Below are positions 28,795 to 37,512 of a stretch of 64,000 bases of DNA, piece by piece; position 1 is the first letter of the stretch; every line of letters begins with the position of its first letter. The DNA is from Arthrobacter glacialis (GTDB taxonomy: Bacteria; Actinomycetota; Actinomycetes; Actinomycetales; Micrococcaceae). A program made the position numbers and the translations under genes. The stretch spans positions 123,530-187,529 of the forward strand of contig NZ_PPXC01000009.1 in NCBI RefSeq assembly GCF_002909445.1, read 5' to 3'. The notes beneath the pieces were generated by a model. It worked only from the letters and a program-made list of their open reading frames with translations. It was not told the origin of the DNA and ran no database searches.

Positions 28795-29517
28795 ATGCAA
28801 GAATTTTGGCAGTTTGCTGGCAGCTATTGGTGGTTGGCCTTTCCCCTCGCCGGAATTGTGGGCGGCTGGGGCAGGTCCTGGTCCAAGTCCGGTGAGCGGC
28901 GGCACGAGCGCAAAATAGAACTGTACAAGTTGGCGCATCCGGAGGTGGCCGGTCTGGACGTTTCCGCCACCAAAGCCGCTGCGATGGTGTCTGCCTATGA
29001 GGAGCCCGCGCCCCAGGGATATTCGACCGCGGACGTAGCCAAGCTGATGGCTGACCACGACGCCGTCAACAGGCGGTGGCTGGACTACGAGCTGGACGTG
29101 GGCAAGCTGATTGACTTCCCCATGATGAGCGATGTCCGCGAACCCCTGACCGTGGCATTTCTGAGGGCCAAGCGCGACGCCGATGCCTTGCGTCCGATCG
29201 CTGCCACCGACGTGGCGGCCAAGAGCCGCTGGGACGACTACCGGAATGCCGTCAACGCCTTTGCCGTGTCCTTTGATGTGGCAGAAAGGGAAGCTCACAG
29301 GATCAAGGACACCTCGTTCAGCGATGTAGACCGGCAACGACTGGGCACGGCCAAGAAGCTCGTCAAGATTGCTGAAGACGAGGCCGCCAGCCCGGCCGAG
29401 CGCCAAACAGCCTACAAGCGGGCCCGCAAGGAACTGGACGGGCTCATTGTCCTGCCCGATGTTTCGGTGGCCGCGTTGGAGAAAAAAGTGGCCCGCATGC
29501 TCGGTGGCGCACAATAA
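28795..29517 (+). CDS. Conserved hypothetical protein with N-terminal membrane anchor
   Basis: This 240-residue protein has one N-terminal hydrophobic segment (YWWLAFPLAGIVGGWG), followed by a basic stretch (SWSKSGERRHERK). A long, charged, mostly helical region follows, with coiled-coil-like heptads near residues 165-235. I do not recognise the family. The ATG is directly preceded by GGGAGG. It follows the right repeat and may have been the ancestral downstream neighbour of the TetR gene. Confidence 0.7.
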   Translation: MQEFWQFAGSYWWLAFPLAGIVGGWGRSWSKSGERRHERKIELYKLAHPEVAGLDVSATKAAAMVSAYEEPAPQGYSTADVAKLMADHDAVNRRWLDYELDVGKLIDFPMMSDVREPLTVAFLRAKRDADALRPIAATDVAAKSRWDDYRNAVNAFAVSFDVAEREAHRIKDTSFSDVDRQRLGTAKKLVKIAEDEAASPAERQTAYKRARKELDGLIVLPDVSVAALEKKVARMLGGAQ

Positions 29518-29614
29518 CGAAGCGGCCACCGCCGAGGAATGTGGCCCCGAAACGCCGCCCCGACTCGCGTTGTCGCGTTAGGATGCCGTTCATGGACCAA
29601 GGGAGCATTGCACC

Positions 29615-30148
29615 ATGAAGGAATGGGTCAGACAACACCCCTATGTGGCCCTAGCCGTGGGCTACATACTTCTCTTCGTGTTCGTCACCGGCATGTGGTT
29701 CGCAGTGCGGCACGACCTAACGTATGCCCTTACCACCGCTTTTGTGTGGACCTTGTTTTACTGGCTCTTTGCAGTCGTCCAAGTACGGCGAAGAAGAAGA
29801 ACCAAAGTCCACCTCGAGGGTCACGGCCAAATCATGGTCTACCTCCGCTACCCTGACTCTCGCCCCGGCTCATTGGATAGCATCTGGAACCAAGGGATCG
29901 CGACGCTCAGCCCACGGACTATCCAGTTCCAGCCCGCGGTATATGACACCTTGGAGCCGTCAGGGCGGCCGACGACGATCAAAATTCAGGAACTTCTCCC
30001 CGGCCGCCGAAAAATGAACGGCAAGGACCGCAAATACATTCCTGTCTATGGGCTCCAAGCCATGACACTCATGGGCGATGGCGGCAAGGTCGAGATCGCC
30101 GCGCACCCGGAAGCACTGGACAAGTTAGGCGAGGTTCTGGGGCAATAG
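29615..30148 (+). CDS. Hypothetical membrane protein
   Basis: This 177-residue protein has two N-terminal membrane helices (VALAVGYILLFVFVTGMWF and the segment through TAFVWTLFYWLFAVV), then a basic run (RRRRRTK) and a soluble domain of about 100 residues with mixed beta/alpha character. No family is recognised. AAGGGA precedes the ATG. Composition resembles its GC-rich neighbours. Confidence 0.65.
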   Translation: MKEWVRQHPYVALAVGYILLFVFVTGMWFAVRHDLTYALTTAFVWTLFYWLFAVVQVRRRRRTKVHLEGHGQIMVYLRYPDSRPGSLDSIWNQGIATLSPRTIQFQPAVYDTLEPSGRPTTIKIQELLPGRRKMNGKDRKYIPVYGLQAMTLMGDGGKVEIAAHPEALDKLGEVLGQ

Positions 30149-30205
30149 CCTAGCGGCGGGCTAGTGCATGCCGCCAACGCCAGCGCTATCCCTATCATGT
30201 TGAGT

Positions 30206-30523
30206 ATGAACATTGAGGAAGTAGACGAGCGCGATAGTACTTGGGAACAACATGACTCCATTTTTCGGGTCTACTTCGCTCAAGGCATCGACCGCGCAAT
30301 CACGACGGTTGACGTTTCCGGAGCCACTTTTAGCGAGGTTCGACGATGGGCAAAAGAAGAGGCATCCGATGACACAATCGTCGCGATCGCGCTTGTCAGT
30401 CTCGACGCACGGGGATTGAAGGGGTTGACTTGGTTGTTGGGGATGGACCCGAACGACCAGCCGGTGGCCGATATCGAGTTCCGCATGCTTGCGGAAATGA
30501 TCGACGAAGGCCCCTCTCGCTGA
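30206..30523 (+). CDS. Small hypothetical acidic protein
   Basis: The 105-residue product from ATG 30206 starts MNIEEVDERDSTWEQHDS and is rich in Asp/Glu. There are alternative starts at 30197 and 30164 and no clear ribosome site to choose between them. No motif is recognised; the sequence has alternating beta and helix character. It lies between a small membrane protein and an SDR gene, with no evident operon partner. Confidence 0.55.
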   Translation: MNIEEVDERDSTWEQHDSIFRVYFAQGIDRAITTVDVSGATFSEVRRWAKEEASDDTIVAIALVSLDARGLKGLTWLLGMDPNDQPVADIEFRMLAEMIDEGPSR

Positions 30524-30597
30524 CGTTCCGGGTAGTCATGGACTAAGCTGCGAGCCTGACCTACCGGTTAATGTTGAAACTTTTCTAAGGACGCTAC

Positions 30598-31431
30598 ATG
30601 TCACGCACTGTCATCATCACCGGAGCAAGCGATGGAATCGGTGCTGCCGCAGCAAAAATATTGGCCTACCCGGGGGACACCCTGGTCCTGGTGGGGAGGT
30701 CTGCTGCGAAAACGGCGGCCATTGCCAATGAGTTGGAGGCTGACTACTTTGTTGCCGACTTTACCGAGCTGTCGCAGGTGCGGACCCTGGCGGCGCAGCT
30801 GTTAGCGAAGTACCCGCGCATTGACGTGTTGGTCAACAACGCCGGCGGCATCATGGCGGAGCGGGAGGTGACAGTTGACGGATTTGAGAAGACTTTTCAG
30901 GTCAACCACCTTGCCCCTTTCCTGTTGACCAATTTGCTGTTGGGGCGTTTGGTGGAAGACCGTGCCACTGTCATCAACACCTCCAGCGCGGCCAACCATT
31001 TCATGGCACGCTTTGACATTGATGACCTCAACGCGGAAAAGAAGTACTCGCACAGTGCTGCCTACGGCAATGCGAAACTGGCCAACATCCTCTTCACCAA
31101 GGAGTTGCAAAAACGCTTCGGTGATCACGGGGTCAATGCTGCCGCGTTCCATCCGGGTGTGGTGCGCAGCAACTTCGCAGCTGAATCAACAAGTCGCAGC
31201 AGAATGGTCTATTGGGGCTTGATGCGGCGGTTTATGCTCTCCCCGGAGCAGGGGGCGGACACCTTGGTGTGGCTGGCAACCACTACACCGGGGGAGGACT
31301 GGACCCCGGGGGAATACTACGCCAAGCGCAAGGTGGCCAGAACCAACAAACTAGCCAAGGATGAGGCCGTTGCGGCGTCCCTTTGGGATCGCAGCGCAGC
31401 CATGGTGGGGCTCAGCGGCAACGAGGTTTAG
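30598..31431 (+). CDS. SDR-family oxidoreductase, retinol-dehydrogenase-like
   Basis: This 277-residue short-chain dehydrogenase has the cofactor motif ITGASDGIGAAAA, NNAGGIMAE, the catalytic serine in NTSSAANHF, and the Tyr/Lys pair in SAAYGNAKLANILF. FHPGVVRSNF follows. This pattern is close to the retinol dehydrogenase/WW-domain oxidoreductase-like group of bacterial SDRs, whose substrates are mostly unknown. VLVGRS after strand 2 suggests NADP. A ribosome site (AAGGA) precedes the ATG. It converges with idi, 12 bp away. Confidence 0.88.
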   Translation: MSRTVIITGASDGIGAAAAKILAYPGDTLVLVGRSAAKTAAIANELEADYFVADFTELSQVRTLAAQLLAKYPRIDVLVNNAGGIMAEREVTVDGFEKTFQVNHLAPFLLTNLLLGRLVEDRATVINTSSAANHFMARFDIDDLNAEKKYSHSAAYGNAKLANILFTKELQKRFGDHGVNAAAFHPGVVRSNFAAESTSRSRMVYWGLMRRFMLSPEQGADTLVWLATTTPGEDWTPGEYYAKRKVARTNKLAKDEAVAASLWDRSAAMVGLSGNEV

Positions 31432-31443
31432 CGGCGGCGGGGC

Positions 31444-32010
31444 CTAGCCCTCCACCGGCTGGGTGAGCGGGAACCGCCCGCCAGTGTAGACACCCTCGGC
31501 AAGCTGTTCCACGAGCCACGGGCTAAAGGTGAAGGGAGTGGCGGTAACGGCCTCTTCCACATCCACAATGTCAGCCCAAGCCCAATCGCAGACTTCCTCC
31601 GGGTTGGGGGAGAGCTCGCCCGGGCCGGTGTAGACGGCGGTGAACACGGGGCAAATCTCGTTTTCCACAATGCCTGAGGCGTCCACGGCGCGGTATCGGA
31701 AATCCGGCAGTGCGGAGGTGATGCTGCTGATCTCCAGGTTGAGCTCAACAGCGGCGCGGCGCACAATGGCGTCTTCAAACGATTCCCCGGGTGCCGGATG
31801 GCCGCAGAAGGAGTTGGTCCAAACACCGGGCCAGGTCAGCTTGGACAGGGCCCGGCGGGTGAGCAGCGTGCGGCCCTGGGTGTCCAGAATATGGCAGGAA
31901 AATGCTAGGTGCAGGGCCGTGTCGGTTGTGTGCACCAGCGCCTTGTCAGCTGTGCCAATGTCGTTGCCGGACGGATCAAGCAGCCGGACCAGTTCTCGCT
32001 CGGAACCCAT
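31444..32010 (-). CDS. idi: Isopentenyl-diphosphate delta-isomerase, type I
   Basis: This 188-residue Nudix-fold enzyme interconverts IPP and DMAPP. Visible are the active-site cysteine in TNSFCGHPAPGES, the metal-binding glutamates in VENEICPVF, and WAWADIVDVEE. It belongs to isoprenoid (carotenoid, menaquinone) precursor supply. The first of the two usual cysteines of the Cys-Cys-Gly type motif is Phe here, while the catalytic one is kept. Single gene, no isoprenoid partners nearby. Confidence 0.93.
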   Translation of the reverse strand: MGSERELVRLLDPSGNDIGTADKALVHTTDTALHLAFSCHILDTQGRTLLTRRALSKLTWPGVWTNSFCGHPAPGESFEDAIVRRAAVELNLEISSITSALPDFRYRAVDASGIVENEICPVFTAVYTGPGELSPNPEEVCDWAWADIVDVEEAVTATPFTFSPWLVEQLAEGVYTGGRFPLTQPVEG

Positions 32011-32049
32011 AATGTCAAGACGCCCTTTCCGACGAAATCAATCTCAAGT

Positions 32050-33885
32050 CTACGGTTTGACCACGTCGTGCGAGACCACCTCATGCAGCTCAACTCCGCC
32101 AGCACCCAGCTTCCAATAGTGCAGGCGCAGGGCTCCCGCCGTGCCCTTTTCCACGTAGAGCCGCATGCACACGTCCTCGCCGCGCATGGTGAGGCCGGCG
32201 TGCGCACCCTCGTTCAGACGTAGCGGGTGGGCTTCGCGCTTGCGCAAGGATCCGGTCATCCCGGCCGCCAGATCAACCACTGCACGCAGGGTTTTGCTGC
32301 GCTGCTGCTCCGTAATGCTGGACCATGAGGCCAAAAAATGTGCGCTGCAGCCGTAATCGCTCAGGGGGTGGGCCGCCTTGTCCACGGCAGGCACCAGCCG
32401 GGCCCAGGCGAGCTGAACATCAAATTTAAACTGTTCGGCCGAATCCAGGAACAGCTTTTCCATGGGCGCATCGGTGCGCGACGTTGTTGAGCGTCGCTGT
32501 TGCTTGAGCTGGACCAGGGCTGACTTTGTCCGCGCGAGGTCCTCCCGCAACGCCTCAATCTGGTGCTCGGCTGTGTTGTGTAGCCGGGCCAATTCAGCAG
32601 CCCCCCTGCGTTCAGCCTCGAGCTGGTCCTGCAAAGCCCGCGCCACTTTGTCGGTGGCGCCCTGCCGTTTCTGCGCCTCCAGCAACTCGGCTATGGTGTG
32701 CCTGGCCAGCTCCAATTGCATTTGTGTGCTGCGCAGGGCAGTGCGCCGCTCGGCAGGGGTCAGCAGGGCTTCTTCGCTGGCCGAGTTTGGGCCGGCCAGT
32801 TCGGTTCTTGCCTGTCCGACGCCGGATACTCCCGCTGGGCTGCCAGCGGCGGCAGGACTTGGGGCAAGCCCCGCCACGGACGTTGCGGCGGTGAAGATGC
32901 TGGCGTAGGGGCGATCGTAGTCAAGCCATGGCGGGCCCCCGCGCAACAGGGGCGGGGCAGTGATGGCGGGTTCGTCGTCGTCCACGTCCAGCATGGAAAG
33001 GACCACCGCGCCGTTCTCATACAAGACCCGCACGCGCACCACCTCCCCTTCTGTGAGCAGGTCAACGGCCGAATCCAGGTCATTGGAGGAGATGCGGGCG
33101 ACGCCAATCCGGAAATCGCTGCCGGGCCACAGGTGCACCAGGGCGTGGGAGGGCGTGACGGACTTGACCCGGGCCAGCGCCACGTCGCCGTGCTTGTAGA
33201 CCGTGACGGGGGAGGCGTGCGGCAACAGCAGAGACTTCACATCGAGGGCGTCGGTGGCCGGGTCAAAGATGCCGGTCAGCGTTTGCCCCTTGTGCAGCAG
33301 CCATTCCAGCGGGATGCCAGGGAGCAGGTCTTCGCCGCGAATCACCGCCCGCTGGCCGTTGGAGAGCAGCTCCACCATGGCGCGGTCATCGGAAGGGAAG
33401 CCCTTGACCTCGGCCTCGCTGAGAACGGGGAGCGATGTGGTGGTACTTTGCTGGTTGGATTCAAAGTGCTCGGCGGCCAGAAAATCGTGTTCAAGGATGG
33501 TGTACAGCTGTGGAAGGTAGGCGGCGCTGTGCAGTATGTGCGGCCTTGGCGTCCTTCCCATCCACTGCGCCCCGTGGGGGTAGACCCGGGCGCTGTTGCC
33601 AAAAACATGCAGCCGCTCAGGCACCCCTTTCTGTAGTTTGTGGGTCTCCGGGCCGTTGGCCAGTTCAAAGACCTGGGCGTCGGCCCCCAGCAGCGCGGCA
33701 ACTTCTTGTGCATCTATGCGCAGCGCATTCTCGGGCAGAAAGGAAACAACCACTGCGGTGTGCGTGCGTTGCGGGTCCATTAGGAATGCGGCCAGGTCAC
33801 TGCCGTTGAGGTGCCGGACAGTAGGGGGTGGTTCCGGCGTGGCAACAACTGCAAGGAGCCGGTTCCTGTTCTTCTGTGCAGGCAT
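32050..33885 (-). CDS. Large hypothetical protein with S1-like and coiled-coil regions
   Basis: The 611-residue product starts MPAQKNRNRLL at an ATG preceded by AAGGAG; the frame continues to 34191 but without supporting signals. Residues about 225-325 contain a DVALARVKSVTPSHALVHLW / VVRVRVLYENGAVVLSMLDV pattern that resembles an S1 RNA-binding-type barrel. Residues about 390-480 are strongly charged with heptad spacing (ARTKSALVQLKQQRR), suggesting a coiled coil. The C-terminal 130 residues form a separate domain. The S1 call is tentative. Function unknown, and possibly RNA- or ribosome-related. Confidence 0.7.
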   Translation of the reverse strand: MPAQKNRNRLLAVVATPEPPPTVRHLNGSDLAAFLMDPQRTHTAVVVSFLPENALRIDAQEVAALLGADAQVFELANGPETHKLQKGVPERLHVFGNSARVYPHGAQWMGRTPRPHILHSAAYLPQLYTILEHDFLAAEHFESNQQSTTTSLPVLSEAEVKGFPSDDRAMVELLSNGQRAVIRGEDLLPGIPLEWLLHKGQTLTGIFDPATDALDVKSLLLPHASPVTVYKHGDVALARVKSVTPSHALVHLWPGSDFRIGVARISSNDLDSAVDLLTEGEVVRVRVLYENGAVVLSMLDVDDDEPAITAPPLLRGGPPWLDYDRPYASIFTAATSVAGLAPSPAAAGSPAGVSGVGQARTELAGPNSASEEALLTPAERRTALRSTQMQLELARHTIAELLEAQKRQGATDKVARALQDQLEAERRGAAELARLHNTAEHQIEALREDLARTKSALVQLKQQRRSTTSRTDAPMEKLFLDSAEQFKFDVQLAWARLVPAVDKAAHPLSDYGCSAHFLASWSSITEQQRSKTLRAVVDLAAGMTGSLRKREAHPLRLNEGAHAGLTMRGEDVCMRLYVEKGTAGALRLHYWKLGAGGVELHEVVSHDVVKP

Positions 33886-34306
33886 CGGACGCTCCTTCCT
33901 CATGTGGGACACCGGGCCGTGGTAGTGACTTACATTACATGGCGGTGGGGTGGCTGCAGCAGTTGGAAGGCAATGATTACGCGGTGGCGGAAATGATGTG
34001 GAAATGGCGCCCGGCAGCACACTCTTGTGCACCACTGGCTGCCCAAGGGCTTCACCCTGGAATGATGGGGGAGGGCCTGCGAATCGCTGGGCGTCCGCTA
34101 GGCGCTGGTCACCTCGCTGTGGGTGGCTGTGGTGCTGATCGTCATCTCGATTGTGCCGATCTTGCCGGCACCCCGTTTTGCCGGTCCCCAACTACCCGTC
34201 CGAACACATAAACGTACTTTGTCCGCTCATAGGTGGTTTCCCAACTACCTACAAGCGGACAAAGTACGTTTATGCGCAGAAAGCGCGGTTGTGTGGTGCC
34301 GTGGGC
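33886..34306. other. 421-bp intergenic region without a convincing gene
   Basis: This gap precedes the S1-like gene on the minus strand and contains its promoter region. It also contains the hairpin at 34207-34274. On the plus strand, about 34105-34210 encodes a hydrophobic stretch (SLWVAVVLIVISIVPILPAP) closed by upstream stops. It may be the remnant of a membrane-protein C-terminus, but nothing larger can be reconstructed. Confidence 0.5.
34207..34274. repeat. 68-nt intergenic hairpin with 21-bp perfect stem
   Basis: Arms 34207-34227 and 34254-34274 are perfect reverse complements. The 26-base interior can fold further (TAGGTGGTT with AACTACCTA, one G-T pair), leaving a four-base loop. No T-tract follows on either strand. 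Confidence 0.8.
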
Positions 34307-34474
34307 CTACAGGTTGTCCGGCTCGGTCTCGGCTTCCTCGGCCAGAGCGGCTGCTTGATCGTTCATGTTTTCGATGTCCGGTGTCACCAACTCCGTGTAA
34401 ACCTGCGCCAACGGATCGGCGTCGCCGTGGTCATGGATCAGATCTTGGTCGTCATAATCTGGGTTCTTGCTCAT
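34307..34474 (-). CDS. Small acidic protein, 55 residues
   Basis: An ATG at 34474 (minus strand) opens a frame ending in TAG at 34307. The product is very acidic (MSKNPDYDDQDLIHDHGDAD at the start, ending ETEPDNL) with no membrane segment. No strong ribosome site is visible, so it is a moderate-confidence gene. It lies between the hairpin at 34207-34274 and the gene ending at 34549, on the same strand as both neighbours. No family is recognised. Confidence 0.5.
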   Translation of the reverse strand: MSKNPDYDDQDLIHDHGDADPLAQVYTELVTPDIENMNDQAAALAEEAETEPDNL

Positions 34475-34548
34475 ATTCACACACTAGCCCCGCACGGGAC
34501 GAGTGCGCCATAGCCCGCTGGTACTACCAGGACGGTCTTTAGGCTGCT

Positions 34549-35277
34549 TCAGCCTTCGTCGGCCAGCGGAAAAGTGGCCGATTCCCAGCCAAGTTCCAGG
34601 GGATTGGTGCAGTCCCGGCCGTAACGCAGACCCGCAAGCAGGGCAGCTGTGGCCTTTTCCGGGCCGCGCTGAAACCGGTGCCAATTGGGTGCCTCGGCGT
34701 CCGGCGGCGTCCAACCCGCCTGCTGGAGGTATCCGACGTCGAGCGGCCAATCATCAGCGGGCATGTACTGGTTGGAGACCACCTCGAGGTGGTAGCCGTC
34801 ATCCTTGGGCCTCAGCTGGCCGTAGACGGTGTAGTCGGGGTCCCCGGTGTTGTAGTCAACCAGGAGGAAATCGTCATCCTTGAGCCAGCGCACGTCCTCG
34901 GCCAGGGCAACATGGACCAGTTCCCAGAATTTTTCCATGTCGGCGGGGCCGGGCAGGGTTTCCGTGCCCGGCGGCTCGGCCACGGGCAGCGGCTGCAGAT
35001 AAGCCTCGCCAAGCTCGCCCGGGAGCGCCAGGTAGGCAACATCGTCAACGTAGGCCCTGCGCCGGGTGCCAACGTCATCGCACCGGGTCCAGTCCTCGTG
35101 AACGGCAAACAGAACTGTGGGGAGCCCGTCGTCGTTCGCTTCCGTGACGATGGATACGGCCCAGCCCAGGGCATCAGTGGCCCTGTCAGTACAATCGGCG
35201 CACAGATAGTTGCCGGGAATCAACCGCGATTCCCGCGGCCCGTGACAATGCGGGCACGTTGTAATGTCGGTGCTCAT
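34549..35277 (-). CDS. Zinc-ribbon protein with YbjN/TY-Chap-like domain (tentative)
   Basis: The 242-residue protein has an N-terminal zinc ribbon (CPHC near residue 8 and CADC near residue 26). The following mixed alpha/beta region (WELVHVALAEDVRWLKDDDFLLVDY) resembles actinobacterial TY-Chap/YbjN-like domains. The family call is from memory and tentative. Its ATG lies exactly six bases after a TAGACT -10-like box (35284-35289 on the minus strand), which suggests a leaderless transcript. Function unknown. Confidence 0.65.
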   Translation of the reverse strand: MSTDITTCPHCHGPRESRLIPGNYLCADCTDRATDALGWAVSIVTEANDDGLPTVLFAVHEDWTRCDDVGTRRRAYVDDVAYLALPGELGEAYLQPLPVAEPPGTETLPGPADMEKFWELVHVALAEDVRWLKDDDFLLVDYNTGDPDYTVYGQLRPKDDGYHLEVVSNQYMPADDWPLDVGYLQQAGWTPPDAEAPNWHRFQRGPEKATAALLAGLRYGRDCTNPLELGWESATFPLADEG

Positions 35278-35421
35278 CCTCCCAGTCTAAAAGCAGGGTC
35301 CCACAATGCTGGTGTTAGGTGTCGTAGGGCACGACGGCGGACGGTGTCGTTGCGCTGTCAGGCAAGGACCACATGTCAGTGACCAGTTAGTTTGTCAATG
35401 ATCCAGATGTGGGGCATCTAC

Positions 35422-35451
35422 CCAAATATGGGTCATATGACCTATATTTGG
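35422..35451 (+). promoter_or_regulatory. 30-bp palindromic operator upstream of HTH-nucleotidyltransferase
   Basis: Positions 35422-35451 read as a palindrome with a single mismatched base pair. It is centred on GGTCATATGACC and flanked by CCAAATAT and ATATTTGG. It ends 18 bp before the ATG at 35469. It is the natural binding site for the HTH domain of the downstream gene. Confidence 0.75.
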
Positions 35452-35468
35452 ATCAAAGGAGGCAATTC

Positions 35469-36089
35469 ATGGACCTTTCACATCCCGCCTACGACCTGTT
35501 CGGGCGCAGCACAGCCCGGATTCTTCAGCGCCTGGCCGCCGTGAATGATGGGCTGACGGGTCGCCGTCTCAGCCAGCTCGCTGGAGTTTCCTTGAGTAGT
35601 ACTCAACGAATCTTGGCCCGTTTGGAAAATGTGGGCTTGATTGAAACGCAGCCTGTTGGCCGGGCTGTCATTTATTCGGTGAATCGCAACCACTTGCTGT
35701 GGACAGTCATCGATTCGGCGTTTGACGTGACCCGGAAAGTGGAAGAACTGGTCACTGAAATAGTTCAAAACTACTCAGATGTAGAAATGACCGTTGCCCT
35801 CTACGGCTCGTTCGCACGCGGTGAGGCTGGCCCGGACAGTGACCTAGACATAGTAGTGATTTGGCTATCTGGGATGGACGAGAATACACAATCTGCAGTA
35901 CTTGGCGAACTCAGTGAGCAGCTATTTCGAGCCACAGGAAATAGTGTTGAGATTATTGACTTGCCGTTGCCGGACCTTCAGCGCATGGCCACGGAAAACG
36001 ATCCGCTGGTTGCGTCGTGGAAACGCGAAGCAAAAACGCTTACCCAAGGTCCCGATCTCCGCGAGCTATTGAAATTGGTTGCAGCGTGA
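35469..36089 (+). CDS. Winged-helix fused to minimal nucleotidyltransferase (MNT antitoxin-like)
   Basis: The 206-residue product has an N-terminal winged helix (RRLSQLAGVSLSSTQRILAR; residues about 28-75) and a C-terminal nucleotidyltransferase domain with the full active-site motif GSFARGEAGPDSDLDIVVI. MNT proteins of this type pair with HEPN toxins and silence them, in studied cases by AMP transfer to a HEPN tyrosine. The next gene overlaps by four bases and looks HEPN-like. The ATG has AAAGGAGG upstream, so the in-frame ATG at 35409 is not needed. A 30-bp palindrome upstream suggests autoregulation by the fused winged helix. Confidence 0.85.
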   Translation: MDLSHPAYDLFGRSTARILQRLAAVNDGLTGRRLSQLAGVSLSSTQRILARLENVGLIETQPVGRAVIYSVNRNHLLWTVIDSAFDVTRKVEELVTEIVQNYSDVEMTVALYGSFARGEAGPDSDLDIVVIWLSGMDENTQSAVLGELSEQLFRATGNSVEIIDLPLPDLQRMATENDPLVASWKREAKTLTQGPDLRELLKLVAA

Positions 36090-36502
36090 ATGCACGCGTA
36101 GTCAGAATGTCCAAGAGTGATGTGGAAACGCGTGCAGAACATGCGCGCTCGTTCCTTGCGGCAGCGGATCTTGTTTTGGATCTAGGCCAAGATGCAGGGG
36201 TTGTCAGCGTCAACAACCTGATTGGTTCACTGGCCGTCCTTGCGGGGATTGCTGCCGCAGATGCCATCTGCGGCAGTGCTTTGGGGGAGCGGGCAGCAGG
36301 AGAGAACCACCAGGAAGCAGTTGCCTTGTTGCGCAGAGTAAGTGCGGTGGGGGACAACTCTGCAGCCCAACTAAAGCGCCTGCTCGATGTGAAAACTACA
36401 ACGCAGTACAGCCCGGTCTTGTTGGGTGACGGGAAAGCAACCCAGCTGCTGTCCATTGCGCGCCGGCTAGTAGGCGCCATGGATGCCCAGCTTCGCATCT
36501 GA
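36086..36502 (+). CDS. HEPN-like helical protein, partner of the nucleotidyltransferase
   Basis: The 138-residue all-helical protein starts at a GTG overlapping the previous stop (GTGA); an ATG at 36107 is the alternative. The pattern of a conserved helix (NNLIGSLAVLAGIAAADAIC), then GENHQEAVALLRRV, then LLDVKTTTQYSP resembles HEPN-superfamily proteins. The usual Rx4-6H RNase motif is not present in that form; KTTTQY occupies the matching place, keeping the Tyr that MNT enzymes modify in HepT. It could be a divergent toxin, or an adapted non-catalytic HEPN protein. Confidence 0.65.
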   Translation: MNARVVRMSKSDVETRAEHARSFLAAADLVLDLGQDAGVVSVNNLIGSLAVLAGIAAADAICGSALGERAAGENHQEAVALLRRVSAVGDNSAAQLKRLLDVKTTTQYSPVLLGDGKATQLLSIARRLVGAMDAQLRI

Positions 36503-36584
36503 CGCTGGGTTAACGGAAATCGCGCAGGCGTCATGCCGCTTTGTCACGTGGTGAGGAATTGTTGGGTCAACCCCACACACTGGC

Positions 36585-37412
36585 CTAGTTTCTCGCCGCT
36601 ATTTGCCGCGGCGACCTAGCCCCACGAAGCCGGACAACAACGGTCACAGCTGCTACGGCGGCAGCGCCCACCAGAGCGGCGATTGCTGTGGGAGTGGAGA
36701 GAAGATCACCGTTGAGCCGTGCGACAGCCACCCAAGCCAGGCCCCAACACAGAGACGCGGCAGGGGCGAGCCTTCCCTTGCCGTAGATGGCCAGGGCAAT
36801 GCCGACGGCAGTCGCCACAGCAACAACCACCACGGCCCACCCCTCGGGGTTCAGGCCGAATCCGTCAAAGCCAGCCGACACAAGAACCGCGGCGATGTTG
36901 GCCGCCGTCGCCACGCACACCCAGCCCAAGTACAGGCCCATGGTGCCGTCGGTAACAACCACGTCCCAAATGTTGAGGGGTTTGTTGCGCAGCAGGAGAA
37001 CAAAGATCCATGACAAAACTGCCAACAGCGCAACTATGATGGGCACGCTCAGCCAGAGTTGGTCGAATTGGATGCTCAGGATCCATGCCGCATTCAGGAT
37101 TAGGGACGCTGCGGCGGGGTAGCCAAGGAGCCTGTGCCGGCGGGCAGACTTTTGGGCCGGCAAAAACTGCCATACCGCGTAGGCCACCAAGCCCAAGTAA
37201 ACGACGCTCCAGATGGAAAAAGCTGGACCGTAGGGCGCTATAAGGGTGGCGTCTGCCGCCAATGCTCCGTTGGACGCGTTCTGGATGGGAGTTCCGCCAG
37301 CTGCTCCCGAGCCAATGAATGAACCGATGACGGCGAAAACGGCGCTCGCCGCCACCACCAGCTGACGGCGCAGATCCTGTGGGGTTGAAGCGGAGATTGC
37401 GGCACTGTTCAT
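36585..37412 (-). CDS. TspO/MBR-related tryptophan-rich membrane protein
   Basis: This 275-residue protein has about eight hydrophobic segments. The N-terminal half shows the TspO-like features YGPAFSIWSVVYLGLVAYAVWQ and LNAAWILSIQFDQLW, with the conserved Trp and Tyr positions. It is longer than classic TspO (about 160 residues) and belongs to the extended bacterial group. Family members bind tetrapyrroles or take part in stress responses; the role here is unknown. No operon partners. Confidence 0.75.
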   Translation of the reverse strand: MNSAAISASTPQDLRRQLVVAASAVFAVIGSFIGSGAAGGTPIQNASNGALAADATLIAPYGPAFSIWSVVYLGLVAYAVWQFLPAQKSARRHRLLGYPAAASLILNAAWILSIQFDQLWLSVPIIVALLAVLSWIFVLLLRNKPLNIWDVVVTDGTMGLYLGWVCVATAANIAAVLVSAGFDGFGLNPEGWAVVVVAVATAVGIALAIYGKGRLAPAASLCWGLAWVAVARLNGDLLSTPTAIAALVGAAAVAAVTVVVRLRGARSPRQIAARN

Positions 37413-37512
37413 AGTGGTTGTCCCTTCTGGAGTCCGGTTTAGTCGGTAGATCCGATCCTACGGTCAGGCTCCGTCATTGCCCAGTCATTGCCTGCCCGTC
37501 CCACAGCAAGTG

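Noticed and set aside
34105-34210. Hydrophobic stretch SLWVAVVLIVISIVPILPAP as a small membrane gene
   Set aside because: No ribosome site, an in-frame stop just upstream, and the frame runs into the hairpin; at most a remnant.
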